A stretch of DNA of 64,000 nt. Origin: Balaenoptera acutorostrata (lineage: Eukaryota; Chordata; Mammalia; Artiodactyla; Balaenopteridae). Position numbers and translations under genes: made by a program. Under the pieces are notes generated by a model, which saw nothing but the letters and a program-made list of their open reading frames with translations, ran no database searches and was not told the origin of the DNA. Below are positions 25,451 through 37,736 of this stretch, in pieces. How positions within the stretch are numbered: position 1 is the first letter of the stretch; each line of letters begins with the position of its first letter. Location: assembly GCF_949987535.1 (NCBI RefSeq), contig NC_080067.1:28734039-28798038 (forward strand). Reading direction: 5' to 3'.

Positions 25451-26423
25451 CTAGACCAACTCCTATCCTCAGGTCGCCTCTCGGAGCTGGTTTCCAGAAT
25501 AGCGTAAACCTTCTGGCCTCTGAAAGGCAGAAGTGAGCCCAGTGAGGGAGCCTGCCTTTTTTCTTGCCCAGGCTGGAGCTTATCTCTCCTGCTTTGGCCT
25601 GAGGGAAAAGCTTTGGACCATTACAAGTCTCCTGGGGTATCAATGTGCTTTTTCTCCCTCTCCATCATGAACGTAATCTATTGGGCTAATGACATGCTAT
25701 GCAGACCTCATTTCTGTGGTCCCCTGGTGGATCCAAGATAGAGTCTATATTAAGTCCTCCTCACGTAGGGGGATAGAGGAAAGCTAGGCAGAGATGAATA
25801 TCCTAAAAGACATATTAATTATGTGAGTTCTGCTTTGGAGAAGCTAAAAACCACTGTGTTAGCTAATAGCTTTATGATCGTCTTTTAGACTCCTGGAAGT
25901 TACACATATCTAAGGTAAATATCTTTGTCAGGAAAGGGGCCTCTTGGGATGCACAGAATATGAGAATATTAGAATTGGAAAGGGCAGCTAGAGATGGTAA
26001 TAAAGTTGTGTCTCATCGAGGAATAATATTGAAAAATGCTAACACGAATGGTTTAAACTCTCTGAAGAGTCAGGACGGACTGTGTAGAATGGAAATTACA
26101 GGCACATATTGGGCCCTATGTTGAGTCCAGGTCTGCACGGCCCCCTCCACATCTCCTTGGGCTAGGGAGAGCCGAAGCTATTTGAACTTGTAGAGGCTGA
26201 CGCTCAGGGCTGCACACGTTTTGAATGCCGGCGAGGGAAGTGCCCATCTCGGACTGAGTGGCGGCCTTTCACTGTGCCTGAGCGAGGGGCACCGTAGGCT
26301 GAGGACAAAGCTGGGGCTCCCGGTACCCTATTCTGGGAGCTGGGGCACCCCAGGCCTCTTGCACCACGTTCAGCTGATGACTTCAGAGGTACAGGGAGAG
26401 GTTGGAGCTGGACCCTGCCACTG
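25451..26423. other. Unassigned intergenic sequence
   Basis: No coding or RNA gene was recognised over about 1 kb. Confidence 0.45.
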
Positions 26424-26566
26424 CCTGTCTTCCTCATTTTTTTTTTTTTTTTTTTTTTGCCTGCATGTGGGATCTTAGTTCCCTGACCAGGGACCAAACC
26501 TGCACCCCCTGCATTGGAAGTGCAGAGTCTTAACCACTGAACCGCCAGGCAAGTCCCTGTCTTCCT
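26424..26566 (-). mobile_element. tRNA-derived SINE, short type, minus orientation
   Basis: A T run at about 26438-26458 leads into 'gcatgtgggatcttagttcc' and ends with 'taaccactgaaccgccaggc', the reversed tRNA-like head. The 11-bp CCTGTCTTCCT flanks it at 26424-26434 and 26556-26566. Confidence 0.85.
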
Positions 26567-28000
26567 TCCTCTTAATCCTACAAGTGCTTGTGAGTTTGTC
26601 TGTCTGCTGGGCACTCCCTCCAGGAGTGTGGAGGGATGAACAAAGTCAGCCTCTGGGGGGAGCCCAGCGGTCCTCTCTCTGCCCCTCAGGCCCTGTGCCC
26701 GGGGTCTGGTTCTGTGCAGACAGCAGGAGGTCTGCAGATCCCTTCTGGGCGCCCGGGCTTTGACAATCTTTCGGTAGCACCTGCCCCTAAAAGGAATCTC
26801 TTTGCCTCCAGCCAGCTGCTGCAGCCCCATCTGTGCCTGTTAGAGATGTGCAAAGGGTGAGCTGGTGACAGACTGATTCACAGAATTGTCCCTAAGCTGC
26901 AGGTGTGAAAAGAAGATGGGTTCAGAGCATCATAACTGAGGAACAAGGCTCAGTGGAGTAGACGTGACTTTCCAAGTCATTGACACCGGCAGGAAATGTT
27001 ACCTCTGGTCCCAGCAGCTTGTTCTGGTCTGATGTCCCGCACTCCCTGGGGCTCCCTCCTCCCTGTGGGGTCACCTAGGGCTGCCTCTTGTTCCTTGTCT
27101 GCAACACATACGCAGCGAGAGGGGGCACGATGTCCTTGGATGGATTTGCAAGTGCGTGATATTCTCTAAAGGTTGTGGGTACCTTGACCTTACAGGCTTT
27201 AAAAGAAAGTCTTAATGAAGCAATAGTCTCCAGATGCTCATTTCCTTTTTATTTTTACCTGTAAGTGACCTTTTCTTCTAAGAATGGGCTTCTGATGTGC
27301 AAGGTTTTCTCGTGTTTGCTGCTTTTTTTTTTTTTTTTTTCCTTCTGGGCTCATTCTTCGTGACTTGATTACCATGTCCCTAGCCTCTACCTTGGATGCT
27401 ACAATTGGACGTCACAGCTGGTGAGAAGAAAAAGGCTCCAACAGATGAATTCTTAAGCGACCGAGGTTCTGTATTTATCTCAGCAGCTTAAAAAAGATAC
27501 AGGGAAGGGAAACACAGAGATGCTGTGACACACAGGGGAATTATGGCTAGGTGGGATGCTTTTCAAAGCTTTCGATGGCATTGTTGGGTCTGAGAAAAAA
27601 AACTGTCTCTTCTCCTAGGTGGCCCCATAAATTCTGAAGTCCAGTCAGGTGGCAGTGCGGGCTGGATTTCCACTTACTGCCCGAAGGATCTAGAACAAGG
27701 ATATTCTGTGCAGCATTTCTGCATGGAGGCTTTTGTTTTCTCCTCTAGCTTTGAAATTTACATTCCTTTTAATAAAACGTGCTGGTTCAAAAACATGTAC
27801 GCATATGTGTTTTGTCTATGTTACTTCATTTCAAAAATGTTTGCATTTTTACAAGTTACTCTTTTCAAGAATTCGGTGAAACAGAGTGGTGTTAGTAGCT
27901 CCATATTTTAGGTGGGAAACAGAGGCACGTGTGAGGTCTGGCGTCTTGTCCAAGCACAGTGTTCTCACATTCCTTGTTCAAAAATGAACGAGTCAGGTTT
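26567..28000. other. Unassigned intergenic sequence
   Basis: No gene is recognised. A T run of about 18 lies at 27323-27340. An AATAAA at about 27770 has no coding sequence attached. Confidence 0.45.
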
Positions 28001-28004
28001 TTTT

Positions 28005-28703
28005 TGTTTTTAATTTTAATTTTTTTTATTGCGGTAACATTGGTTTATTATGTTATATAAATTTCACGTGTACAACTTTATGTTTCTATTTCAGGATACC
28101 CTACAGCCTACTCACCACCAGAAATTTAGTTTCCATCCATCATCTCTATCTATTCCACCCCCCCACCCCATGGCCCCCTCCTCTCTGGCAACCACTACTC
28201 TGTTCTCTGTATCTACATGTTTATTTCTGTTTGGTTTGGCTTGTTCATTTATTTTGTTTGTTTGTTTTTTAGATCCCACATATGAGTGAAATCATATAGT
28301 ATTTGTCTTTCTCCTTCTGCCTTATTTCACTTAGCATAATATTCTCAAGGTCCATCCATGTTGTTGCAAATGGCAAGGTTTCATCCTTTTTATGGCTGAG
28401 TAGTATTCCATTGCATATATGTATCACATCTTCTTTATCCATTCATCTGTTGATGGGCACTTAGGTTGTTTTGATGTCTTGGCTATTGTAGATAATGTTG
28501 CTATGAACATTGGAGTGCATATATCTTTTTGAATTAGTGTTTTCGTGTTCTTTGGATAAATACCCAGAGTGGCATCGCTGGATCATATGGTAGTTCTATT
28601 TTTAATTTTTTGAGGAACCGCCATACTGTTTTCCATAGTGGCTGTACTAGTTTTCATTCCTACCAACAGTGTATGAGGGTTCCCTTTTCTCCACATCTTT
28701 GCC
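28005..28703 (-). repeat. L1M-type 3' region, minus orientation, first part
   Basis: 'ggcaaccactactctgttct', 'gagtgaaatcatatagtatt' and 'attcatctgttgatgggcac' give the reversed ORF2 end and 3'UTR. The alignment breaks near 28703 and resumes near 29037. Confidence 0.8.
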
Positions 28704-29036
28704 AAATAAGCCAGGGTTTTTAGTTGAATGCAACAGAAACTGACTAGTGCTGATTAGGGGGAAAAACAGTTACTGGGCACCTCCTAGAATCACCAGGATG
28801 GCAGTGAGCCAGGCTCACAGAATGAGTGAGAATAGAGGTGCTAAGGGCACAGACGGCTGTTGGGCTGGATTCTCATCTGTTCTGCATCTGCGAGGCTGGT
28901 TAGTAGAACTTTAGCCACAGTCCTGGGCCCTCCGTACAGAGCCGGGGAACGTGAATTTCAGCCCCCCTTTGGCTCCTCTAGTGGAATGGACTCATGTTGG
29001 GCAAGTTTCCGAACATGAGAAAGGGATTTGGTTGCT
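28704..29036. other. About 330-bp segment interrupting the L1
   Basis: The segment begins near 'gccaaataagccagggtttt' and ends near 'gggatttggttgctggcgaa'. It is unlike the L1 on both sides, so it is probably a later insertion or a rearranged piece. No family is assigned. Confidence 0.45.
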
Positions 29037-29100
29037 GGCGAAGTGTCTGTTCATATCTTTTGCCCATTTCTTTATCGAGTTGATAACTCATTAAAAAAAA
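29037..29100 (-). repeat. L1M-type fragment, continuation
   Basis: 'gtgtctgttcatatcttttg' followed by 'cccatttctttatcgagttg' is reversed L1 ORF2 sequence that belongs with 28005-28703. Confidence 0.6.
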
Positions 29101-30485
29101 TTCTTTCTGAAACGTCCTTCTTCAACATCTATTTTTGGGAAATTTCTGGGAAACAATAAAAAGCTTAAGAAGCTGAGAGCTAGCTTATCCCTAAATCATA
29201 CATTTATAATTAAATATATTTATTTCTCAGACTAAAATATTTATTGTCAACGGTGTATTATATAGGGTTATTTGGGAACGTTTGGTGTGTAGAATTAATA
29301 AGGGGTCCTGGGTGCCTTGATCTCTCATTTTTCTAGCTATCAGGCACAATCCCAGTGGTGAACAAAAAATAATCAAACAACTGGAGAAAAAAAGGAATCC
29401 CATTTGCTGTGCTTTTGATTTTCAGAAAAGATAATGTTCTCAAGACATAACCTCAGAAAACTAAGGAACAGTTTATTTGGAGCCCCTTGTTTGAATCTCT
29501 TAGTTTTTCTGTAATTGTAATAAAACACTTAACCCAGAGTGCATTGATCTGCTAGAATTTCATACCACTTGTTTCAACTGCACAATCCATTCTTCCTACT
29601 GCATCTATGAACATGTATAGAACATTCAGTGCAACCTATCATTGAGGAGACGTAGAAACACCCAATCTCGAAGCGTTTACCAATTAGGTGAACTGAGTCA
29701 GTTCCCCGTGAGCGCCCTGCATTTAGCTACTGCAGTTCATGAAGGAGCAAGGCTGCTGGACCTCCCAGCCTCGGAGAAGTCAGGCAAGGACCTCACCACT
29801 TGATTTCTGGCTTGAGGATCTGGTCAAGATATTTCACAGGCTTTTCTAAGGGTTATATCTTGAAATTTCCCTGCTTCCTGGGCCCACCACCATTCGGCTC
29901 CTCTACTTTCTCCCTCCCCCTTTCCCTCTTCAGACTCTGCACATACCTGAGAGCCACAGGGCAGTGCCCTCTGTCAGCATGTTTCCTGAGAAAAAGGGAG
30001 AAGCTGTCCAGTCCTTCGCCTCAGAGGGCCAGTGCAGGCCCAATGCAAACAAGGGAAAACTCAGATAGCTCCCAGATCAGGAAACAAAATCTGAAGATCC
30101 CTAGGCATCTTGGTGGAGTGGCATTTTGCTAGATTTAGACCAATTCTCTGGTCCAATTACAAGTAAGAGTTTTCATTTAGTTCTGTGACAGGTTTTCTCA
30201 TGGAAATCACGCACACTTGTATCCAGGGACCCTGGCACCAATGCTGTGTGAAGAGTTGATTCCTATGATCTCAACTCTGTGGGTTAAGACTGTGAGTTTG
30301 TGACACAAACAGACTCACAGACTTAGAATATGCCAAGCGTGCTTCCCCTTCTCACTCCTGCACTCTCGCCCAGACTATGCTTTGCTGGCTCCACTCTTCC
30401 TGCCATCTTGGTGTCCTGGACGTCCCTTCCTTGGAGACGCCCCTCTGACCACTCTCCGAAATGCTCCAACTCCTCGTCTTTCATG
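29101..30485. other. Unassigned intergenic sequence
   Basis: No gene is recognised. A 110-codon + frame at 29800-30132 has no domain signature or splice context. Confidence 0.45.
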
Positions 30486-30489
30486 GTGC

Positions 30490-30712
30490 CTTCATAGACT
30501 CACAGACATAGAGAACAGACTTGTGGTTGCCAAGGGGACTGGGGGATGGAGAAGGGATGGATTGGGAGTTTGGGGTTAGCAGATGCAAACTATTGTATAA
30601 AGAATGGATAAACAACAAGGTCCTACTGTATAGCACAGGGAACTCTATTCAATATCCTGTAATAAAGCCTAATGGAAAAGAATGTAAAAGAGAAAAAAAA
30701 AATACAAGAAAA
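30490..30712 (+). repeat. L1 3'UTR end, + orientation
   Basis: 'agacttgtggttgccaaggg' then 'caacaaggtcctactgtata' and 'cagggaactctattcaatat' followed by an A-rich tail is the 3' end of artiodactyl-type L1. Confidence 0.8.
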
Positions 30713-31985
30713 AATGATCTGAAGTTGAATAGGTAAAATCCAACTTCCTTAGTTCTTTAAAATTACTTGGATAAATCAAAATTAATGTATAGTCAAGGAA
30801 ATAAAAAAGAACAACCAAAGCATCTTTTTCATAAAAAAACAGACTGTGAGTTTGTGGAAGTGGTGTGTTGAGAGCGTAGGAGTTCCGAGGACTAAGAAAC
30901 CACTTATTCTCTCATCTTGTCCCTTACAAGCCTCTGACTTCTTCCCATAGGAGGAGAGAGAGAAATATTCTCTCATCTCTCTAAGAGGTTTCTTCATCAT
31001 CTCTCAGCTTCACCCCTTTAGTACCCTCAAGGTGGCATTGGGCTAAACATTGCAGTTTTTGAGCCCCTCTTTTGCAAGTCTTGTATGGGGGTGTCTAGTA
31101 CCAACCTGTGAAATGTGGAGAGTACTTGACACTTATTGATTTGTTCTTTTTTTAAACTTTTATAAATTTCAGTTTTATTTGACATTTAAAAGAGCTATGT
31201 TGACAAATATTACAGTAACACACAAGCCTTTGATATCATAATGTATATTGTATTCTTCAACCTATTGATTTGTTCCTGACCATATGGAGTTTTGGCCAAA
31301 ACTGAGGCTGAAAGAGGCCCATCTTAACATTCTGTTGTGTGTGTATATTGTATTTACATCTTCATCATCATCACCTCCCAGCTTGTTCTGTATCATATTT
31401 AAGGTAACTTTGAAGGATACAAAAAGCGAATAATATGGCATAAAAGGAAGTAGGTAGAGTTTAGGAAGGAGTGATACAAACAAGAAAAACAAGTATGAAT
31501 AGATAAAAATGGAGTGAGGCTAAAACCAACACAGTTTCCATCCGTGGACCAAAATTTGGCTCTGAACTTTCTGGTTAAATGAGGAGGAGCAGCTGGTCTT
31601 CGAATGTGAGCCAGAGGAATTTCTTTTAGGTCCAGGTAATCAGTAGATTGTGATGATCAGAGTATTTTTAATCTATTTAAATCAGATTTATTTTTAAAAG
31701 CTGGACAACTCTAGTGTTATTAAATGTCCTCTGTGACCCAAACTTCCTCCTAAAAGACTCCAACATCAAACCAATAAACAACATAAGATTTCCCCAAAAG
31801 AACCAAGTCTGCCCAGAAGACACAAAAGTATTTCCACCTTCAGAATAAAGTTGGTGAAATACTCTACCCATGAATATTTCTGCAGAGGCAGTTTTCAGTT
31901 AAGAAGGAAACAAGAGTGGACGGTGGGTGTTTTGATGGTGCAGCACCCATTTTATCATTGCACCTGAACCAGTTGCTAAGAGGTG
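30713..31985. other. Unassigned AT-rich intergenic sequence
   Basis: No gene or confident repeat was seen. Confidence 0.45.
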
Positions 31986-31989
31986 GGCA

Positions 31990-32300
31990 AGGGACCCAAG
32001 CAGGATGAAGGGAATTCCCTCCCTGGAATTTGAATCACTTTTTGATTTGACCTAGGGACGGACAGAAGATGCTTGGCGTCATTCACTCCAGCGGGACTGT
32101 GCCTGGTGGAGGCTGGAACACAGTCTCCTGGGCACCCGCCGTCCCCTGACCAAACCAGACTGGCTCTGTCCCTTGTGAGCCTGGGACTTCCGCCTTCCTC
32201 TCTCCTGTGACACTGCCCCCCCCCAACCACCCCCATAGCTTTCTAATAAAATCTCCATTCATTTATGATGGTCAGACTCCATTCCTGTTTCTTGGCTCCC
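31990..32300 (+). repeat. LTR-like unit (tentative)
   Basis: A GC-rich stretch ends in 'ctttctaataaaatctccat', a poly(A)-signal arrangement typical of LTRs. No boundaries or target duplications were found. Confidence 0.3.
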
Positions 32301-32370
32301 AAGTATTCTGACACTTTCTCAACGTGGCTTGTGTCCTTGGTCCATCGTCAGGAGCCAAAAGTTTTTTGCT

Positions 32371-32664
32371 TTTTTAAAAAATTTTATTTATTTATTTATT
32401 TTTGGCTGTGTTGGGTCTGTTTCTGTGCGAGGGCTTTCTCTAGTTGTGGCGAGCGGGGGCCACTCTTCATCGCGGTGCGCGGGCCTCTCACTATCGTGGC
32501 CTCTCTTGTTGCGGAGCACAGGCTCCAGATGAGCAGGCTCAGTAGTTGTGGCTCACGGGCCCAGTTGCTCCGCGGCATGTGGGATCTTCCCAGACCAGGA
32601 CTCGAACCCGTGTCCCCTGAGTTGGCAGGCAGACTCTCAACCACTGCGCCACCAGGGAAGCCCC
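32371..32664 (-). mobile_element. CHR-type SINE, minus orientation
   Basis: A (TTTA)n-rich tail is followed by 'ggctgtgttgggtctgtttc', the body 'gggcctctcactatcgtggc' and a reversed head ending 'cgccaccagggaagcccc'. It is nearly full length. Target duplications are not clear. Confidence 0.9.
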
Positions 32665-32819
32665 AAAGGGTTAGAAAGTTTTTATCTCGGGTTGTTCAAA
32701 ATTCTGCTTATAAAATATCCCCTGCACGGAGCACTTTCCCACAAAGAATCTATCAGGTTTGTCTGTATGCTGAATTTCTAAGGTAGCTAATATGTCTTGC
32801 GTCTAGATGCCCGATTATC

Positions 32820-33080
32820 AGGAAGAAGATGCACCCTCTGCACATTCTTTGGTTAATTAGATCTGCTATGAAATCATTCATTTGATGTCCACCTAATGAA
32901 GCTAATAAAAGCCTCCTCTGAAGCGGGCTATTCTTCGTACCTTAAATACTGTACCTCGCTCAGCGACGCTGGCAGCCGAGCTAACAGACTCATTATCTTC
33001 CAAATTCTGATGTCTATTTTCACGCTCCGTTGATTTCATTAGATACAAAATAAAATCACTACTTATTAAAATTGCATTAA
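32820..33080. promoter_or_regulatory. Candidate conserved non-coding element (homeodomain-type motifs)
   Basis: This repeat-free stretch carries TTAATTAG (32853-32860), CTAATGAAGCTAATAAAAG (about 32893-32911), ATTAGATAC and several ATTA/TAAT cores in under 300 bp. Such density is common in developmental enhancers, but the sequence alone cannot show conservation or activity. Confidence 0.3.
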
Positions 33081-33725
33081 AGTCCTAACTTAAACTGACA
33101 AAAGCTTAGAAACTTAGAGGCCAGGCTGTTGTTCAGTCTCCCGTATACAAGAAAGTCCTGCATTTTGCAGACTGAGTGGATTGGACCTGGCCTGTATTTT
33201 ATGGCCTAAACATTCGGTGTTTCCCCAGGCTGGGTGGGGAGCCAGCAGTGCGAGCTGCCAATGAAATTACTTGGTTTCTCATCAGTCAGTGATTCAACCA
33301 TATTTTAATGGGTCAGCAGTTATTTTCTGACTTCCGAAATCAAATGAGGCAAATGTGAGGATGGGAAGAGAGACAATTTTTACATGGCCAACTGCAATGC
33401 CTTCAGAAAAGATCACCAGTAGAGATGTTTCCACTGTTGATGCTTTGGGGCTGCTTATGGAGAGGCCGGTAGATTGGTTATACTTCCATATCACATCATC
33501 AATGTTACTTCCCGCAGAGAATGTAAAAAACAAAAAATAACCAAAACCAGCCTTGGTTCTTATAGAAAATAGGAACAGAGGGTTAAGTGGCCACAACTTT
33601 CCAAAACCAACGTGTAACCTGACTGTATCCGGGGGAGAGAGGCAGAGTGGGCATCTGAGGGACGCTTGGAAGCACGAAGCTGGCGGTTGCACAGGGGAAA
33701 AGGCATTGGCTGAGAAAAGAACTCT
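33081..33725. other. Unassigned intergenic sequence
   Basis: No gene or repeat was recognised. Confidence 0.4.
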
Positions 33726-33729
33726 GTCC

Positions 33730-33825
33730 CGGGCACGGATCGGGGTGAGCTTGTGACCTTCAGCCAGTTATTCTGTGGACTTTAGCTTCCTCATCTGTAA
33801 AATGGAGCTGTCGTACCATATTATA
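33730..33825 (+). repeat. MIR-type fragment
   Basis: 'gagcttgtgaccttcagcca' then 'ttcctcatctgtaaaatgga' matches the MIR core. Confidence 0.65.
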
Positions 33826-33849
33826 CTATTACTCTCACCAGACAACTCA

Positions 33850-33917
33850 GTGTGTGTGTGTGTATGTGTGTGCAGGTGTACATGTGTCTTTGTGCATGTG
33901 TGTGTGTGTGTGTGTGT
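33850..33917. repeat. (TG)n microsatellite
   Basis: An interrupted TG tract: two TG-rich blocks separated by 'gcaggtgtacatgtgtcttt'. Confidence 0.9.
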
Positions 33918-33961
33918 AAATTTTAAAAGCTGCCCTCCTCAAAATTGCCCCTCTTCAAATT

Positions 33962-33994
33962 GAGTACCACTCTTCTTTTTTTTTTTTTTTAATT

Positions 33995-34029
<35 letters not shown>

Positions 34030-34308
34030 TGGCTGTGTTGGGTCTTCGTTTCTGCGCGAGGGCTTTCTCTAGTTGCGGCAAGTGGGGGCCACTCTTCATC
34101 GCCATGCGCGGGCCTCTCACTATCGCGGCCTCTCTTGTTGCGGAGCACAGGCTCCAGACGAGCAGGCTCAGTAGTTGTGGCTCACGGGCCTAGTCGCTCC
34201 GCGGCATGTGGAATCTTCCCAGACCAGGGCTCGAACCCGTGTCCCCTGCATTGGCAGGCAGATTCTCAACCACTGCGCCACCAGGGAAGCCCCGAGTACC
34301 ACTGTTCT
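33962..34308 (-). mobile_element. CHR-type SINE, minus orientation, with target duplications
   Basis: The element at 33977-34293 has a T run, (ATTT)n tail, long body and reversed tRNA head ending 'accagggaagcccc'. GAGTACCACTCTTCT at 33962-33976 is matched by GAGTACCACTGTTCT at 34294-34308, one mismatch in 15. Confidence 0.92.
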
Positions 34309-34699
34309 AACCCATCCTTCCTGCGGCTGCCAGGGAATGTCCCCTCTGGACCCCACATGAGGAATTTTGTTCTGATCACCTTGAAGACTGCAGTTCTGAC
34401 AGCCTCTAAATCAGTGTTTAGGAGAACAGTGGCCGGTCATCACAAGCATCGGAGGAGGGAAAACTCTACCTCTTCTCCTCCGCTCTTCCCACACTTCCGC
34501 ATCTCCTGATTTCCATTTGAACTCTCCCAGCTGATTCCTGAAGTTGGGACCTCAAGGCAAAGATCGAGGAGGTGACAGGACACTGTCCCTGACGCACTCA
34601 CTGAGATCCTGGCGGGTGCACAGCAGCTCTCTGGGTGCCATGACATTCTAATGAAAATTGCCATGCAGTTGAAGAATGATACAAAAACGTTAAAGAAAA
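34309..34699. other. Unassigned intergenic sequence
   Basis: No gene or repeat was recognised. Confidence 0.4.
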
Positions 34700-34920
34700 A
34701 CTGACAACAAAGCCACTGTTTATTGACCGCTTGTTATGTCTGAGGCGCTGTGATAACATACTTACATACACTATCTTGACTCCTTATGACAACCTAGTAA
34801 ACATTATTATCCCGTATTACAGATGAGCACACTGAGTCTCAAAGAAGTTAGGCAATTTTCCCAAGGCCTCAGAGCTCCCTAAGCAGTTGATCCAGGATTG
34901 GAGACAAGCAGAGCTCCTTG
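34700..34920 (-). repeat. MIR-type SINE, minus orientation
   Basis: 'tttattgaccgcttgttatg' then 'tattatcccgtattacagat' and 'caaggcctcagagctcccta' is the reverse of the MIR core and tail. Confidence 0.7.
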
Positions 34921-35093
34921 CCACCTGGCCAAAGAGGAATCATGGAGCAGACTGTTTTTTGGTCTGTGTTGCAAACAATTTATGGGTCATGAAAATAATT
35001 CAGAGGTTAAGGACAGTATTAAAAAAGTAGAATAGACTAGAAAATATCAGAGGACCTCTCATGTTTCGTGAGTGGCACACATGCGCACTAGTT

Positions 35094-35132
<39 letters not shown>
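35094..35132. repeat. (TG)n microsatellite
   Basis: An almost perfect TG tract of about 19 units. Confidence 0.95.
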
Positions 35133-35134
<2 letters not shown>

Positions 35135-35904
35135 AGAGTTGTAACGTAAGATTGGTTTCCTACTGTGAGTTGTGATTTAAAAAAAATGTTTGTAAAACTC
35201 TGGCTTGGAGAAGTTAATGAATGAGTTGGAGTGAAAAGGGCTAGGTGTTGGGGAGTCCAGGTTTTTCCATCCAGAAATTGACCATTAATTAGTTTTTTCA
35301 TTTCAAACGCCCTCATTACATCTCTCTCTTCTTTTCTTATCGTTCTTCCTAGCTCTGACATTCTATGATCTTTTGAGAAGCACACACAGTTAATTTGTGT
35401 CTTAGCAGTTTAGAGCATGACCAGGTCCCTGGGCACCGAGGAGCTTTATGGGGGATGTCACCTGAGCAGAGAGGAGGAGGCTATCTTTCCCGGGCAGGGG
35501 GACCAGCCGAGCCAGGGCCTGGAAGTGGGGCTCCGGGAGTACAGGAGTGCAGGGGTAACACAGGAGGGGTGAGAATGCAGCACTGCTCATGCTGGGCTGA
35601 GGATGCTGAGCCAGATCTTGGCGGTGGGGAGCGAATGAAATCTTTGGATCAGGAGAACGGATTGATAAAAGTGCCTTTGATGCTGGGATTGCAAATTTCT
35701 CCGAAGCTAGGCAGGTACCATGAACGAATGAAGTGCACCAGGTGTGGGCTCTGGTGAGCTGTCCATCACATGGTCCCACTGAGGGGACAGCCACCCCTCA
35801 GCTCTGGAAGATTATCTTATGAGAATGCAACTCCAGTGTTGCTAGATCTTCCGATTTTTCAACAGAAATCTGAATTTTTACGTGAAATCTCCTGATTGGC
35901 AATG
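35133..35904. other. Unassigned intergenic sequence
   Basis: No gene is recognised. Frames of 120-130 codons on opposite strands overlap each other and lack domain features. Confidence 0.45.
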
Positions 35905-36190
35905 TAGACAACTGCATTAGTTATGGTAAAAGGAAATGATGCTGTAACAAATACATTTCAAAATACAGTGGCTTTAAGAAGATGGACCTTTATTTCTCTG
36001 AGGTGGTGGCCCAGGCTGGTGGGCTGGGAGGTTGGGGGCCAGCTGAGCTCCACGTGGTCATTCAGGGACTACGCTCCTTCCATCTTGCTCTGCCATCCCT
36101 TAGGGAACCGTCCTTAACTGCACAATCAAAGCTGGGTCACCAGCCTGTCTGTGGTCCAGCATCTCTGCAGCTGCGGTCTTTCTGCCTTTG
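35905..36190 (-). repeat. MLT1-like LTR fragment (tentative), minus orientation
   Basis: 'tgctgtaacaaatacatttc' then 'tacagtggctttaagaagat' and 'cttccatcttgctctgccat' resembles a reversed old MaLR LTR. Confidence 0.45.
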
Positions 36191-36300
36191 ATCGCTCTCA
36201 TTTCTCTCTCCCTCACTCCTTCTTTCCTTCTCTTCCCCTCCATCCCCCTCTCCTTTCTTTCCTTCCTTTTCTTGCTTTATCTTCTTCTCTTTTTACTTCC
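36191..36300. repeat. Pyrimidine-rich low-complexity tract
   Basis: Over 100 nt dominated by C and T with TTCC/CTCC units on the + strand. Confidence 0.8.
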
Positions 36301-36304
36301 TCTT

Positions 36305-37736
36305 ATAAAATATACCACACATAAGAAAAGTACATAAAATATACATGATAATAAACACCCTCTAAGTTAAGAAATGTAATATCGTGAGCTCCCTGAAAGC
36401 ACCCCCACCTGCCTTCTCAATCAACATTTGCTTTCTCCTCCACAGAGGTAACAACTACTGACTTCCGTGGAAAGCATTTTCTTGATTTAAAAAAAAATAA
36501 CTAAAAAAATATGTAAAGAACATAGTGTAACTTCTCCTGTTCTTGAACTTCATAGGAATGAGACAATACTGTGTCTTGCTTCATTTTTACTCAACAGTGT
36601 CTGTAAGATTCATGTTTTTGTTTATACTCCAGTTCATTTCTTTTCATGTCATATTCCATTGTTTGACCATATAATTTATTGATCTGTTTTGATGTTTTGG
36701 ATTTTATAAACACTTCTGGTCTGTCTCCTCGTGCCCATGTCCACAGATGCTCTAGCAAATATGCCCTATGAGTAGAACTGCTGGGTCATAGAGATGAACG
36801 TTTTCAAGTTTATTAGATAATATCAAAATTTTTTCCAAAGTAGCAATAGTTTATGATTCCCACCAGCAGCGAATGAGAGTTCCCTTCCTCACCAACAGTT
36901 GGCACTGCCAGATTTTTTATGTTTTTAGCAATTTGGTGGTGTGTAGTAATATTGCTTCCTGGTCTTTAATTGCATCTCCTTGATTACTAATAAGATCGAG
37001 CATCTTTTCGTGTATATTGGCAATTTCAGTTTATTCCTTTGTGAAGAGCCAATGCAAATCTTTTGCAGTTTTTTCTATTAGGCCACCTGCCTTTTTCTTA
37101 CCGAGCTGTGAGAATTCTTTGTGTAACGTGGATTGAAGTCCTTTGAAACTTACATGCGTCGCAATATCTTCTCTCATTCCATGGTTTGTATTGCCATTTC
37201 CTTTATGCTATTTTTCTGCTGAACGGAAGCTCTTATTTTTAATGTAGTTAAATGCATATATATATTTTTTCTTCATGGTTAGTGCTTTTGTATGTTTACA
37301 ATTTTTCTTTCTCTATTGAGATCATTAAGCTATTCTTCTACATTATCTCCTAAGAGCATTAGTGTTTTACCTTTCACATTCAGGTTTGTAATTTAGCTGG
37401 GCTTGAATTTTTTGTATTGTATGAGATAGGTGTTCAATGCCATCTTTTTCCGTATGGACATTCAATTGTCCTAGCATCGTTTATTGAGAGACTGTCTCTG
37501 TCCTACCCCTTTGCAGTGACAACTACGTCACAGCTCAGGTCCATATATGCATGAGTCTGTGAAGGAGCTACCTGGTCTATTCCAGTCCATGCTCGATTTT
37601 TCTGTTCCTGCACCAATATCACACTGTCTTAATAACGAGAGCTTTATACCAAGTCGTGATATCTGCGACAGCAAGTCTTCCTACTTGTTCTTCTTTGAGG
37701 TTTGCTTGGCTTTGCTTGGTCCTCTACACTGTATAT
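36305..37736 (-). repeat. Old L1/HAL1 fragment, minus orientation
   Basis: 'gagtagaactgctgggtcat', 'gattcccaccagcagcgaat', 'gcatcttttcgtgtatattg' and 'caatgccatctttttccgta' run in order as reversed ORF2 sequence. It is cut at 37737 by an LTR insertion. Confidence 0.75.

Noticed and set aside
26204..26830. 208-codon minus-strand open frame
   Set aside because: It runs through a SINE, including a poly-Lys stretch from its A tail, and has no recognisable domain.
32265..32786. 173-codon + frame (and similar frames at 21206, 34135, 44742, 46244)
   Set aside because: All are read through CHR SINE copies, which share the same apparent peptide in several places. They are repeat artefacts.
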